From: DATFVA01 sp963745945 | Lineage (GTDB): Bacteria > Bacteroidota > Ignavibacteria > Ignavibacteriales > Ignavibacteriaceae | Reading direction: 5' to 3' | DNA: 64,000 nucleotides | Assembly (NCBI GenBank): GCA_963745945.1 | Contig: CAVUZG010000003.1 | Coordinates: 1-64,000, forward strand | In this document: positions 50,289 to 60,334 of the stretch, one piece after another | Layout of the letters: each line of letters opens with the position of its first letter | Numbering within the stretch: the stretch's first letter is position 1 | Translations under genes and position numbers: made by a program | Notes under the pieces: model-generated | Told to the model about the DNA's origin: nothing | Databases searched by the model: none | The model's input: only the letters and a program-made list of their open reading frames with translations

Positions 50289-50489
50289 TTGAGTAAAATT
50301 GGGTGTAAATTGAGCTACTATGATTGGAAAGTGAACCAGGGTGATTATAAAAGAGCCCGGGAACATACAAACAGGTATATTAAAAAAAAGAAAAATCAAA
50401 GAATCAGGAAAAGATTTTTTCAAATTTCAATTCTCGTGTTTGTAGTAACAATTCTATGTTTTATTGCTGTAAAATTTTTTACTTCATAA
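50289..50489 (+). CDS. Small single-pass membrane protein, uncertain
   Basis: 66 aa from a TTG start, or shorter if a GTG at about 50333 is used. The residues are strongly basic (YIKKKKNQRIRKRFF), followed by one membrane helix (about 45-63, ISILVFVVTILCFIAVKFF). This is a positive-inside, Type II-like layout. No ribosome-binding site was clear. It lies between divergent genes and points the same way as the recycling operon 63 bp further on. It could be real, but short basic/hydrophobic frames also arise by chance in AT-rich DNA. Confidence 0.35.
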   Translation: MSKIGCKLSYYDWKVNQGDYKRAREHTNRYIKKKKNQRIRKRFFQISILVFVVTILCFIAVKFFTS

Positions 50490-50552
50490 AAAGTATTTTT
50501 AACTGCGTTTCTTTTTTATATTTTTGAAGCTTAAACAACTTCAAAATGATAA

Positions 50553-51483
50553 ATGAAATATATTGTCGGCTTAGATGGTGGTGGCACAAAAACCAAATGC
50601 GTTTTTGTGGATGAAACCAACAAAACGATTCTTAACCTGGCAGGTGAGCCTTCAAATTTTTTATCAATTGGAAAAGAAAAAGCTGCTTCAAATATTTCAT
50701 CTCTTATTGAATCAGGACTTACAAAATTAAATTCATCATTTCAAGAAATTTCCATGATGGTTGCCGGAATCTCCGGAGCTGGAAGAAAATTTCATGCAGA
50801 TAGTTTAAGAGAATCTTTGCTTAAAAAATTTCCGGAGAATTTTACAAATATTCATGTAGAAAGTGATGCACGGATTGCACTTGAAGGTGCTTTAGCGGGA
50901 AAAGCAGGAGCTATTCTTATTGCCGGAACAGGTTCAGTAATTTTTGCAAAAGATAGTAAGGAAAATATTTTTCGTGCCGGTGGCTTTGGAAGATTAATCG
51001 GGGATGAGGGAAGCGGATATTCAATCGGGATAAATACTCTGAACCTTATTTCAAAAATGATTGATGGAAGAAAAACTGCTGGAGAACTTTTAAAAAAATT
51101 TCAGGTAATTTTTCATATAGAGAATTCAGATGATTTAATCAATCTTGTGTACAATCCCGGATTTGATGTGGCATCAATTGCTATGTTTACAATTAAATCT
51201 GCTGATGAAGGAATTACTGAAGCTAAAAATTTACTGGATGATGAAGCAACAGAACTGGTGAAATTAGTTTCAGTGATACGTAACAGAGTAGATCTTTCCC
51301 ATTTAAAACTTTCCCTGATAGGTTCATTAATTGAAAATGAAAACTACTATTCCCTGGTAGCTGAAAGAAAAAATAAAGCAATTAAAAAATGTCGAGCTTA
51401 CTGCACGGGAATATTCACCCGAAATGGGTGCCGTTATTTTAGCTCAAAAAATTCTTTCAGGTAAACTGTCTGCAAATATTTAA
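50553..51483 (+). CDS. BadF/BcrA-type amino-sugar kinase, frameshifted near the end
   Basis: About 309 aa after correction. ASKHA-fold kinase like N-acetylglucosamine kinase or MurK. The phosphate loops are GLDGGGTKTKCVF at the N-terminus and IAGTGSVI about residue 130; the domain includes GGFGRLIGDEGSGYSIG. The frame breaks in the A6 run at 51384-51389. With one A less it continues NVELTAREYSPEMGAVILAQKILSG and stops at 51483, six bases before the next start. With the AmpG-like and NagZ-like genes downstream, its substrate is probably GlcNAc and/or MurNAc. Confidence 0.87.
51384..51389. other. Frameshift site in the amino-sugar kinase gene (A6 run)
   Basis: Five A instead of six restores the conserved C-terminal block PEMGAVILAQ of this kinase family. 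Confidence 0.75.
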
Positions 51484-51489
51484 CTTCAA

Positions 51490-52779
51490 ATGAATCAGCC
51501 AAAAACAGAATACCGGAACGGATGGAAATGGGTTCCTTCATTATATTTTGCTGAAGGTCTACCGTATATAATGGTGATGACTGTTTCGGTTATAATGTAC
51601 AAGCGGCTGGGAATTTCAAACACAGATATAGCAATTTATACAAGCCTGCTTTATCTGCCCTGGGTTGTAAAACCATTGTGGAGTCCGTTTGTCGATATTC
51701 TGAAAACTAAACGATTCTGGATTCTTACAATGCAATTAATTATTGCTTTGGGCCTTGGAGGAATTGCATTTGCAGTCACACTTCCAAATTATTTTGTTCT
51801 TACACTTGCGTTTTTCTGGATGCTTGCCTTGGGTTCAGCAACTCATGATATTGCTGCAGACGGATTTTATATGCTTGGACTTACTAAACACGACCAGGTT
51901 TGGTTCGTCGGTTTCAGAAGTACGTTTTACCGCTTCGCAATGATATTTGCACAGGGATTATTAGTAATCTTTGCGGGATATCTTGAAATTAGATTTAATG
52001 ATATTCCGATGGCATGGATGATTTCCTTTGCAGGGATAGGAATCATTTTCTTTTTATTTTTTATCTATCATAATATTATTCTTCCTTTTCCCCTCAGTGA
52101 CAAACCTACAGCTTCATTAAATATTAAATCGGTTTTAGCTGAGTTTGTACAAACGTTCGTTTCATTTTTCAAGAAGGAGCAAATCCCGGTTATATTATTA
52201 TTTATTTTGTTTTACCGGTTCGGTGAGGGACAATTAGCAAAACTCACTTCCCCGTTTCTTCTCGATCCGAAAGATGCCGGAGGTCTTGCGCTTTCAACGG
52301 AAAGCGTGGGTTTTATTTACGGAACAGTTGGTGTGGCTGCCTTAACTATCGGAGGAATTCTGGGTGGTTTTCTTGCTGCAAGAAAAGGATTAAAATTCTG
52401 GCTTTGGTGGATGCTTGTCGCAATCAATCTTCCTGATCTGGTTTATGTTTATCTCTCATTTACTCAAACAACAAACCTGTTGGTTGTAAATATTATGGTT
52501 GCAATCGAGCAGTTCGGATACGGGTTCGGGTTTACTGCATTCCTGCTTGTGTTAATTTATATTTCAGAAGGAAATCATAAAACAGCTCACTATGCAATAG
52601 CAACAGGATTAATGGCTTTAGGTATGATGGTTCCTGGATTGGTTAGCGGATGGATTCAATCAATGATAGGATATAAATACTTCTTTATATGGGTAACGAT
52701 TTCTACAATTCCTGCATTTATTATTACTTACTTCCTGAAGATTGATCCGGCATTTGGCAAGAAGACAAATGAAAAATAA
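51490..52779 (+). CDS. ampG: AmpG-like MFS permease
   Basis: 429 aa with about 12 hydrophobic helices. The N-terminus WVPSLYFAEGLPYIMVMTVSV and the WVVKPLWSPFVDI loop after helix 2 are typical of AmpG, the importer of GlcNAc-anhydroMurNAc muropeptides. Gene order (kinase, permease, serine hydrolase, GH3) supports peptidoglycan recycling rather than siderophore or drug transport. Its last codons overlap the start of the next gene by 11 bp. Confidence 0.85.
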   Translation: MNQPKTEYRNGWKWVPSLYFAEGLPYIMVMTVSVIMYKRLGISNTDIAIYTSLLYLPWVVKPLWSPFVDILKTKRFWILTMQLIIALGLGGIAFAVTLPNYFVLTLAFFWMLALGSATHDIAADGFYMLGLTKHDQVWFVGFRSTFYRFAMIFAQGLLVIFAGYLEIRFNDIPMAWMISFAGIGIIFFLFFIYHNIILPFPLSDKPTASLNIKSVLAEFVQTFVSFFKKEQIPVILLFILFYRFGEGQLAKLTSPFLLDPKDAGGLALSTESVGFIYGTVGVAALTIGGILGGFLAARKGLKFWLWWMLVAINLPDLVYVYLSFTQTTNLLVVNIMVAIEQFGYGFGFTAFLLVLIYISEGNHKTAHYAIATGLMALGMMVPGLVSGWIQSMIGYKYFFIWVTISTIPAFIITYFLKIDPAFGKKTNEK

Positions 52780-53977
52780 GATTCAATATTTTTCATTATT
52801 TGTTTTAATTTCTTTAATAAGTTTTTCCTGCCTTAAGAATCATAGTAAAAATGAATCTGATTTACCTCTAATACTTAAATCAAAGATCGGGGTTCAAACT
52901 GAAGAAAGAAATGATACGGTTCAAAATTCTTCATTTACAGAAGTGGAAGAGTTAGTAAACAATTCAATCCGTGACAGCGCATTTCCAGGTGCCGTTTTAT
53001 TTGTCTGGAAAAATGGAAAAATTATTTTTGAAAAATCTTTTGGGCATCTTACCTATGACGATAATTCAGCCCAGGTAGCAACAAATACGATATACGATTT
53101 AGCCTCACTCACTAAAGTTATCGCAACAACTACTGCAGTAATGATATGCGTTGACAGAAAACTTTTTAAAATTGATGATAATGTTTCCGGATTTATTCCG
53201 GAGTTCGCACAAAATGGCAAAGGAAATATTATAATTGAAAATCTTCTGCTTCACAACAGCGGTCTTCCCGCTTATAAAAAGTATTACACCCTATACAGGA
53301 AACCGCAGGAAGTGTTAAATGATATTTATTCCACCGAACTTTCTTATCCCACCGGAACAAAAACTGTTTATTCAGATCTTGGAATGATTGTGCTTGGCAA
53401 AGTTATTGAGAAGGTTACTGGTAAACCTCTTGATGTTTTCTGCAACCAGGAAATTTTTAAACCTCTGAATATGAATGACACATATTTCAATCCTCCTTCT
53501 TCATTAAAATATAGAATAGCTCCGACAGAATTTGATAAATACTGGAGAAACCGTCTTTTGATTGGTGAAGTCCACGACGAGACTGCTTCCCTGCTTAACG
53601 GGGTCTCAGGAAATGCCGGATTGTTCTCAACTGCCGGCGACATTTCAAAGGTTCTTCAAATGATTTTACAAAACGGTATGTTTGAAGGTAAAAGAATAAT
53701 TGATTCATCAACAATAAAATTATTTACTTCAAAAAAATCGGATGAACGCGGACTTGGCTGGGATATTAAATCAGATTCCGGATCTTCTGCGGGAAATTTA
53801 TTTAGTGATAAATCTTACGGACATACCGGTTTTACCGGGACTTCAGTCTGGACGGACCCGACACGAAATTTGTTCGTTGTTTTTTTAACCAACCGGGTTT
53901 ATCCTTCAAGAGAAAATAATAAGTTGATAAAAATCCGTCCCGAACTCCATAATCTGATAATTCTTGCAACTGAATAG
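52769..53977 (+). CDS. Beta-lactamase-fold serine hydrolase lipoprotein
   Basis: 402 aa from the ATG at 52769, inside the end of ampG. The lipobox ISFSC places the lipidated Cys at residue 21. Class C beta-lactamase/esterase motifs: SxxK as S113-L-T-K116 in LASLTK, Tyr motif YSD (Y201), and HTGFTGTS for the third box. Relatives act as D,D-peptidases, amidases or esterases. Placement between ampG and nagZ-like genes points to muropeptide or stem-peptide processing. A true resistance lactamase is less likely. Confidence 0.87.
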   Translation: MKNKIQYFSLFVLISLISFSCLKNHSKNESDLPLILKSKIGVQTEERNDTVQNSSFTEVEELVNNSIRDSAFPGAVLFVWKNGKIIFEKSFGHLTYDDNSAQVATNTIYDLASLTKVIATTTAVMICVDRKLFKIDDNVSGFIPEFAQNGKGNIIIENLLLHNSGLPAYKKYYTLYRKPQEVLNDIYSTELSYPTGTKTVYSDLGMIVLGKVIEKVTGKPLDVFCNQEIFKPLNMNDTYFNPPSSLKYRIAPTEFDKYWRNRLLIGEVHDETASLLNGVSGNAGLFSTAGDISKVLQMILQNGMFEGKRIIDSSTIKLFTSKKSDERGLGWDIKSDSGSSAGNLFSDKSYGHTGFTGTSVWTDPTRNLFVVFLTNRVYPSRENNKLIKIRPELHNLIILATE

Positions 53978-54021
53978 TAGCATTTCAATCCTTATTTTAA
54001 GCGGACGAATTAATTTTTCAT

Positions 54022-55839
54022 ATGCGCAAAAAAGCTTTACAAAATAATTTTGCATTTACGTTTGTTATACTAATGATATTTGCATTATACCCGCCAAGCA
54101 TAAATCCCACTCTTATTAATATTAATAAAATTTTTTCAAATAAAATTCCCGATAGAATTTATCCCGATTACCCTTATGTTTTCAAAATTACTAACCAGGA
54201 TAAGGACTGGATTGAAAACGAACTGAAAAGTATGAACTTAAAAGAAAAATGTGCACAAATGGTAATGAGCTGGAGCAAAGGGTTTAATGCCGATACTAAT
54301 TCGGTTGAGTTTCAGAGAATAAGCAGTCTGGTTAAAAGATCTAAGGTTGGCGGAGTAATATTTTTCCAGGGGGAAATTTCGGCTGAACAAAAAATGATTT
54401 ATCAGCTTCAGAAAAATTCTGAAATCCCATTGCTTATCTCTTCAGATTTCGAACGCGGACTTGGTTCCAGGATTGAAGATGCAGTTGAGTTTCCATCTAA
54501 TATGGCTGTTGGTGCTACGGGTAATATTCTGTATGCTTATGAAATGGGACGTGCAATAGCCAATGACAGCAAAGTTCTTGGTGTGCGCCAAAACCTTGCC
54601 CCCGTAGCTGATGTAAATAACAATCCTTTAAATCCAATTATTAACATAAGATCGTTTTCTGAGAATAAAGAAATAGTTTCAAGCTACACAATCGCTTTTA
54701 TCGCAGGTTCAAAGAATGAAAGAGTGATTACAACTGCTAAACATTTCCCGGGACATGGGAATACACAAGTCGATTCCCATTTAGATCTTCCGGTAATTTC
54801 CGGTTCACGTTCAGAGTTATATCAAAATGAACTTGTTCCTTTTGTGCAGTCAATAAAAGCAGGTGTTCAATCCATTATGGTCGGTCATCTTTATGTTCCC
54901 TCTTTGCAGGGAGAAGAAAAGATTCCTGCAAGTTTGTCCAAAGCAATTGTCACTGATCTGCTTCAGAATGAAATTCAGTTTGATGGACTCATTATTACAG
55001 ACGCTTTAAATATGAATGCTGTTACAAAATATTTTTCAGTTGTTGATGCTGCAATATCTGCTGTACAGGCTGGAAATGATATTTTATTAATGCCTCCTGA
55101 TGACAAGTTAACAATAAATGCTATGGTTTCTGCTGTAGAGGATAGTCTGATCAGCGTTGAAAGAATTGATCATAGTGTAAGAAAAATACTTGCTGCTAAA
55201 AGATGGCTGGAACTGCAGAAGAAAAATACTTTTAGTAATCCGATCAATAAACTTGATTTATTACAGAATAGTAATTACGCACTGGCAAATGAAATAGCGG
55301 AAAAATCAATTACTCTCATTAAAAATGAAAATAATATTATCCCCCTGGATACTTCTTCCAAACTTAAGATTGGATGCATTACAATAACAGACGGATTAAA
55401 AATTGATAGTAAAGAAATATTTGAAAAGCTTGTGTCAAAATCTTTTGAGACGACAAAATCATATTTTATTGATCGAAAAAGTACAGGCAGAGATTATAGC
55501 AGAGCTTTGAGAATAATAAAGAGTTCTGACGTTATTATTCTTCCTGTTTTTATGAGATTGCACTCTGAAAATGATACGCTTACTCTCGCTTACCATGAAA
55601 AATTCATTAAAGAAATATTGAAATCCAGGAAGCCGGTAATCTTAATAAGTTTGAATGATCCATATTTACTTTCTGTTATACCCGCGGCAGGAGTTTACCT
55701 TTGCTCTTATGGCGGAGCAGAAGTTTCTCAAAAAGCGGCATTCGATGCGCTGACAGGAAAAATCAAAATTACGGGAAAGCTTCCTATTTCGATTCCGAAT
55801 ACAGATTTTAAACTTGGGGATGGAATAACTATTGAGTAG
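54022..55839 (+). CDS. nagZ: Beta-N-acetylglucosaminidase, glycoside hydrolase family 3 (NagZ-like)
   Basis: 605 aa. An N-terminal hydrophobic segment (about 10-25) may be a signal or anchor. The GH3 catalytic barrel contains KHFPGHGNTQVDSHLDLPVI, the NagZ signature with the His/Asp acid-base pair, and the nucleophile Asp327 in IITDALNM. A C-terminal domain (about 410-605) resembles the second GH3 domain of Bacteroidota NagZ-like enzymes. It cleaves GlcNAc from anhydroMurNAc muropeptides. It closes the recycling cluster, 44 bp after the serine hydrolase gene. Confidence 0.92.
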   Translation: MRKKALQNNFAFTFVILMIFALYPPSINPTLININKIFSNKIPDRIYPDYPYVFKITNQDKDWIENELKSMNLKEKCAQMVMSWSKGFNADTNSVEFQRISSLVKRSKVGGVIFFQGEISAEQKMIYQLQKNSEIPLLISSDFERGLGSRIEDAVEFPSNMAVGATGNILYAYEMGRAIANDSKVLGVRQNLAPVADVNNNPLNPIINIRSFSENKEIVSSYTIAFIAGSKNERVITTAKHFPGHGNTQVDSHLDLPVISGSRSELYQNELVPFVQSIKAGVQSIMVGHLYVPSLQGEEKIPASLSKAIVTDLLQNEIQFDGLIITDALNMNAVTKYFSVVDAAISAVQAGNDILLMPPDDKLTINAMVSAVEDSLISVERIDHSVRKILAAKRWLELQKKNTFSNPINKLDLLQNSNYALANEIAEKSITLIKNENNIIPLDTSSKLKIGCITITDGLKIDSKEIFEKLVSKSFETTKSYFIDRKSTGRDYSRALRIIKSSDVIILPVFMRLHSENDTLTLAYHEKFIKEILKSRKPVILISLNDPYLLSVIPAAGVYLCSYGGAEVSQKAAFDALTGKIKITGKLPISIPNTDFKLGDGITIE

Positions 55840-55904
55840 AGCATAAAAAATCCTATCTTTATTTATTCGCATCATATAATTTTAAGAATGTACCGGAGGT
55901 AAGT

Positions 55905-57047
55905 TTGTTTGAAGGCACAGTTATAAACGCAAATAATCATTGGGCACTTTGGGCAGTTCTTTTTCTAGTTGCTGCATTCAGTTTGTGGGCTGAAAAATCC
56001 AAACTTGGATCAAAAATTTCTGCAGTTGTAATTGCTATTGTAGCTGCTTTTATTTTATCAAATCTTTCAATAATTCCAACTGAAGCACCTGCATATGATA
56101 TGGTATGGTCCTACCTTGTTCCTCTTGCTATTCCATTATTACTATTTAAGGCAAATCTCAGAAAAATAATTAAAGAAGCGGGACCAACTTTAATTGCTTT
56201 TTTCTTTGGAGCAATCGGAACTATTGCGGGAACATTTATTTCTTTTGCAATTTTTTCACTAGGTCCGGAAGGCTGGAAACTCGCAGGTATTTTTTGTTCG
56301 ACATATATCGGCGGTTCGATGAATTATGTTGCAACTGCTGCCGCATTGAAATTAAATGCAGGTGATTTACTGACTGCCGGTGTTGCTGCCGATAACCTCG
56401 TAATGGCTGCATATTTTATCATTCTGTTTGCATTGCCTTCCGCAGCTATCCTTAAGAAATTATATTCCACAAAGCATGATGATAAAGTTATTAATACAGA
56501 TGAAGAAATTAAAATTGAAGAACAGAAAAAACCTGATCTTTTTAATATGGCTAAAGCTCTCGCACTCGGTTTCAGTATTTGTGCTGTTGGTTTCGGACTT
56601 TCCGACCTGGTTAATATACAGGGAAGTGGAATACTAATTATTACAGCAATTGTAGTCACACTTGCCACTGTTTTTCCAAAACAGGTTGGAACAATTGAAG
56701 GAGCAGATCAGATAGGAGCTTTATTGATGCAGGTATTTTTTGTAGTGATTGGAGCAAGTGCGAATATTTATGTTGTCCTAAAAGTCGGACCAATACTTTT
56801 TCTTTTTGCAGCGGTAATATTATTTGTGCATTTGATTTTTATTCTTGCTGCGGGAAAATTATTCAAGCTAGATCTTGCTGAAATTGTTATAGCATCTAAT
56901 GCAAATATGGGCGGACCAACTACGGCGGCGGCAATGGCTGTTGCGAGAAAATGGAAAGACCTGGTTATTCCTGCTGTGCTTTGCGGAACGCTTGGTTATG
57001 CAATCGCAACTTTTATCGGAGTAGCAATTGGAAATCTGCTTCACTAA
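55905..57047 (+). CDS. DUF819 family membrane protein
   Basis: 380 aa from a TTG start at 55905, selected because GGAGGT lies 4 nt upstream. About ten hydrophobic helices. Family-like features are AIPLLLFKANLRKIIKEAGP near residue 75 and the STYIGGSMNYVATAAAL and NANMGGPTTAAAMAVARKW blocks. The family is of unknown function; a transport role is inferred from topology. A hydrophilic loop (about 190-215) separates the halves. Confidence 0.85.
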   Translation: MFEGTVINANNHWALWAVLFLVAAFSLWAEKSKLGSKISAVVIAIVAAFILSNLSIIPTEAPAYDMVWSYLVPLAIPLLLFKANLRKIIKEAGPTLIAFFFGAIGTIAGTFISFAIFSLGPEGWKLAGIFCSTYIGGSMNYVATAAALKLNAGDLLTAGVAADNLVMAAYFIILFALPSAAILKKLYSTKHDDKVINTDEEIKIEEQKKPDLFNMAKALALGFSICAVGFGLSDLVNIQGSGILIITAIVVTLATVFPKQVGTIEGADQIGALLMQVFFVVIGASANIYVVLKVGPILFLFAAVILFVHLIFILAAGKLFKLDLAEIVIASNANMGGPTTAAAMAVARKWKDLVIPAVLCGTLGYAIATFIGVAIGNLLH

Positions 57048-57082
57048 TTTTTAATCGTTAATTCTATAGGAAATTAAAACTA

Positions 57083-57382
57083 ATGAAACATTTTATAATT
57101 TTAATCAAATACAAAGTAACGGAAGAAAAAGTAAATGAAGTCAGACCACGCCATAGAAAATTTCTTGAAACGGCCTATGAAAAAGGAATTGTGCTATTCT
57201 CAGGTCCACAGGTTCCCAGAACGGGGGGATTAATTGCCGCTCGCGGTGTTTCATTAGATGAAGTAAAAACTTTTTTCGAAGAAGATCCCTATCAGAAAGA
57301 GAGAGCCGCAGAATACCAGTTTATCGAATTTGAACCGGTACATTTTCAGCAATTTATGGATGATTGGATAAAAGACAAATAA
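57083..57382 (+). CDS. YciI-like protein
   Basis: 99 aa. A small ferredoxin-like alpha/beta dimer. It begins MKHFIILIKYKV and carries the RPRHRKFLETAYEKG and LFSGPQVPRTGG segments with His24, typical of the YciI/YCII family. Some members have dehalogenase-like or isomerase roles, but most are uncharacterised. The gene is 35 bp after the DUF819 gene and probably co-transcribed with it. Confidence 0.85.
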   Translation: MKHFIILIKYKVTEEKVNEVRPRHRKFLETAYEKGIVLFSGPQVPRTGGLIAARGVSLDEVKTFFEEDPYQKERAAEYQFIEFEPVHFQQFMDDWIKDK

Positions 57383-57447
57383 TTAGCACGAACTTTAGCC
57401 AAATTATTTTATTTTATTATTTTATTTGGAAACAAAAAAAGAATCTT

Positions 57448-57636
57448 ATGCCTCTTAAAAGATCACACAATAAAATGATTGCCGGAGTCTGTGCCGGACT
57501 TGCCGAATGGCTCGGATGGGATCCGACTATTGTTAGAGTTGGTTATGTTTTACTATCTGTATTAAGTGCAGCATTTCCCGGAATCCTTGTTTATATTATA
57601 TTATGGCTGGTAATGCCACCGCCTGATTCGATTTAA
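57448..57636 (+). CDS. PspC domain protein
   Basis: 62 aa from the ATG at 57448 (MPLKRSHNKMIAGVCAGLAEWLGW), the usual start of stand-alone PspC proteins. A longer frame from 57364 overlaps the yciI-like gene and adds unrelated sequence. It has a short basic N-terminus, AGVCAGLAEWLGWDPTIVR and one membrane-spanning region ending WLVMPPP. PspC-family proteins sense or buffer membrane stress. No other psp genes are nearby. Confidence 0.85.
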   Translation: MPLKRSHNKMIAGVCAGLAEWLGWDPTIVRVGYVLLSVLSAAFPGILVYIILWLVMPPPDSI

Positions 57637-57653
57637 TATAAAAGGATTTACAA

Positions 57654-58785
57654 ATGAAAAGAATAAAACTTCACAAATTATCTCTTCTGATTTTACTCAT
57701 CCCTTTTATCGTTATTTCTGTTTACTGCAATTCAAATAATAACTTGGGGCCAAAAGGAGGCAGTAACATTGAACTTCCTGCCGGATTTAAAATTAGTGTT
57801 TATGCGGATAATGTTCCCGGTGCACGCTCAATGGCTTTAAGTAAATCAGGAATTCTTTTTGTAGGAACGAGAGGCTCAAAAGTTTATGCTGTTATTGATT
57901 CGAACAAAGATTTTAAAGCTGACAGAGTTATAACTATTGCAAGTGGATCTGGACAGCCCTAATGGTGTTGCATTAAAAGATGGCGATCTTTACGTTGCTG
58001 AAATAAGCCGTGTTATCAAATTTCCGGATATTGAAAATCATCTAAGTAATCCTCCTTCCCCCGTTGTCGTTAATGATAACTTTCCCAGTGCGCGGCATCA
58101 CGGATGGAAGTTTATAAAATTTGGTCCCGACGGTAAGCTTTATGTTCCCGTCGGTGCACCTTGTAATATATGCAAAAGCGAAGATGAACGATTTGCTTCA
58201 ATAATGCGAATGAATCCTGACGGAAGTGGTCTTGAAGTTTTTGCACACGGAATAAGAAACACAGTAGGATTTGACTGGTCTCCGATTGATAATGTTTTAT
58301 GGTTTACAGATAACGGAAGAGATATGCTAGGTGATAATGTTCCGCCGGACGAATTAAATCGTGCACCTGAAATAGGAATGAATTTCGGTTATCCGTATTT
58401 GCACGGTAAAGATATCCGGGATCCTGAATTTGGACAGGGTGTTGACTTATCAAAGTTTACCAAACCGGTTCAGGAATTAGGACCTCATGTTGCTGCTCTT
58501 GGAATGGAATTCTACACGGGGAATATGTTTCCGGAAAAATATAAGAATTCAATTTTTATTGCTGAGCACGGTTCCTGGAACAGAAGTCAGAAAATTGGTT
58601 ATCGGGTTACGTTTGTTAAACTTGATGGGAATACTCCGGTAAGTTATGAACCTTTTGCAACCGGCTGGCTGCAGGGAGAATCAGTGTCGGGAAGACCAGT
58701 CGATGTTGAGCAGATGCAGGATGGTTCCCTGTTAGTAAGTGATGATTACAATGGAACTATCTATAGAATTACCTATTCGAAATAA
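57654..58785 (+). CDS. PQQ-type sorbosone dehydrogenase-like lipoprotein, frameshifted
   Basis: About 376 aa after correction. A lipoprotein-like N-terminus (IVISVYCNSN) precedes a six-bladed propeller of the glucose/sorbosone dehydrogenase family. Typical blocks are ELPAGFKISVYADNVPGARSM, SARHHGWKFIKFGPDGKLYV and MRMNPDGSGLEVFAHGIRNTV. The frame breaks at 57945-57950, where one base fewer gives ASGLDSPNGVALKDG. PQQ use is inferred from family. It is convergent with the M6 protease gene, with stop codons adjacent. Confidence 0.87.
57945..57950. other. Frameshift site in the sorbosone dehydrogenase-like gene
   Basis: The sequence GTGGATCTGGAC splits the gene. Loss of one base in GGATCT joins TIASG to LDSPNGVA, the expected propeller motif. 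Confidence 0.75.
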
Positions 58786-60240
58786 TTATTTTTTATAAGT
58801 GTGTAAATAAATATTTAAAAGATATTTTCCATCTTTGAAATCAGCTATCTCAAAGGCAAACCCGGTCTGGTTTCTGTTTTTATCCTGCGAATCAGGATTA
58901 GTAAAAGGAGAAAATACTGTTTTGTAACCCTGCCTGAATGCATCCCTCCCATCTCCGGCTCTAAGCGGATCCTGCACCGGTTTCCCTGTTAAAGTATCTG
59001 CATAATAAATAATTTCATTAGGAGGATAATTTTTGCCTTCATAAGAAAAAGGTACAAATTGTAAATCGTGATAACCTGTTTCTTTATTTTCATCCTTCCT
59101 TTCGAAAACCGGTAAACCTTTCGGATACCAGTCCGGGTAAACATAATTGTTAGCTTCCCAGTTAAATCTTCCGTCTGCAGGAATCATCTGCATAAAAACG
59201 GCTTCCCCGTAAGGAGCATCCTGCCTCATAACATAAATTCCCTTTTCACTTTTAACTTTTGAACTGTTATCCCATCGTGAAATTCTATGATGATTTTCTA
59301 AATAAAAATACTGGCTAGAGGTTGAATCAATAGTAATTCTTAAGGCATCACCGGTTGAAATAAAATCATCAAGTGTTATATTTTTCAATGTTAAAGTATC
59401 GTTTGGAATTGTAAGAATATTTATCCAGCCAAGTCTGTTTCTCTCATAAGAGTTTATCATAAACGAACGGATTTCATAACCTGAAAGCATCGCCCAGAAT
59501 CCTCTGCCGTTATGATACTGGTTCCCCCCGATTAGAAAATGTGCGAATTCGTGAATAGAAAAACGAAATGGATCTTTGTGAAAAATATCTCTCAGTGTCG
59601 CGCCTGTAAAAATCGTTCTGGTTGAATCATCAACATAAACAATCCCTGCATTCAAACTTCCAAACCATCCTGAACCAAAAACCCTGTTATATTTTTCGGC
59701 AATGCTATCAGGATAATCCATAATAAAATTTCTGTAAATAATAAATACCATATCAACTTTTCCATCAGCACTTTCTGCAAATTTGTAATTCTTCAGTTTG
59801 GTTATATTATCAAATTTTGAAAAACTGATTCTCTGATCCAGCTTTTCAAGAATCTCTTTATTTATGGCCCCGAAATTTTTTTTGTTCTGATAATACCAGT
59901 CCCTCGTATGCGGAGTGGTAACTGTATCCATTTCCCCGGTAAATTTCAATTTATTAAACGACATCTGGTTGAAGTAATCTGTCATTGACCAGGGAGTTGC
60001 AGTTTCATTCCAGGTTGAATCTACCCAGGAATGATTTTTCATTCTTTTTGGTTCATCGCCCTTTGACCAGCGGGAATCATTTGGCAGGAAATTATCATCG
60101 GGAAATTGTGCAAATATGAAAAGTACATTAACATTTCCAACCGAAGGTAAATCTCTTCCACCTGGTTGATCGTTATTTTGAGAGAAGATCAAAATACTAT
60201 GAAGAAGTGTTAGAAGAATTAAAATTTGAACCAATTTCAT
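58786..60240 (-). CDS. M6-like secreted metalloprotease
   Basis: 484 aa with a signal peptide ending ...LIFSQ. The zinc motif HEFAH is at H230-H234 (FSIHEFAHFLIGG), followed at the right distance by NQYHNGRGFWAMLSGYE, where a third ligand may lie. The N-terminal VLFIFAQFPDD and a later VYVDDS/GAT region resemble immune-inhibitor-A-type M6 peptidases. There is no C-terminal sorting tail, unlike the subtilase at 38.9 kb. Probably an extracellular or periplasmic peptidase. Confidence 0.8.
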   Translation of the reverse strand: MKLVQILILLTLLHSILIFSQNNDQPGGRDLPSVGNVNVLFIFAQFPDDNFLPNDSRWSKGDEPKRMKNHSWVDSTWNETATPWSMTDYFNQMSFNKLKFTGEMDTVTTPHTRDWYYQNKKNFGAINKEILEKLDQRISFSKFDNITKLKNYKFAESADGKVDMVFIIYRNFIMDYPDSIAEKYNRVFGSGWFGSLNAGIVYVDDSTRTIFTGATLRDIFHKDPFRFSIHEFAHFLIGGNQYHNGRGFWAMLSGYEIRSFMINSYERNRLGWINILTIPNDTLTLKNITLDDFISTGDALRITIDSTSSQYFYLENHHRISRWDNSSKVKSEKGIYVMRQDAPYGEAVFMQMIPADGRFNWEANNYVYPDWYPKGLPVFERKDENKETGYHDLQFVPFSYEGKNYPPNEIIYYADTLTGKPVQDPLRAGDGRDAFRQGYKTVFSPFTNPDSQDKNRNQTGFAFEIADFKDGKYLLNIYLHTYKK

Positions 60241-60334
60241 TTCAGGTTTGTTTCAATTTAAATATCGATAATGCAGGTTAGTTTAACATTTTATTATTTT
60301 TAATAATCACTTTTTACAATTTAAGGTTTTTCTT

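Noticed and set aside
52742..53977. True beta-lactamase for antibiotic resistance
   Set aside because: The protein is a lipoprotein in a peptidoglycan-recycling operon and its motifs fit the broad serine-hydrolase family. Resistance cannot be concluded.
57654..57962. Independent small secreted protein
   Set aside because: It is the N-terminal propeller region of the sorbosone-dehydrogenase-like gene, continued after a one-base frameshift.
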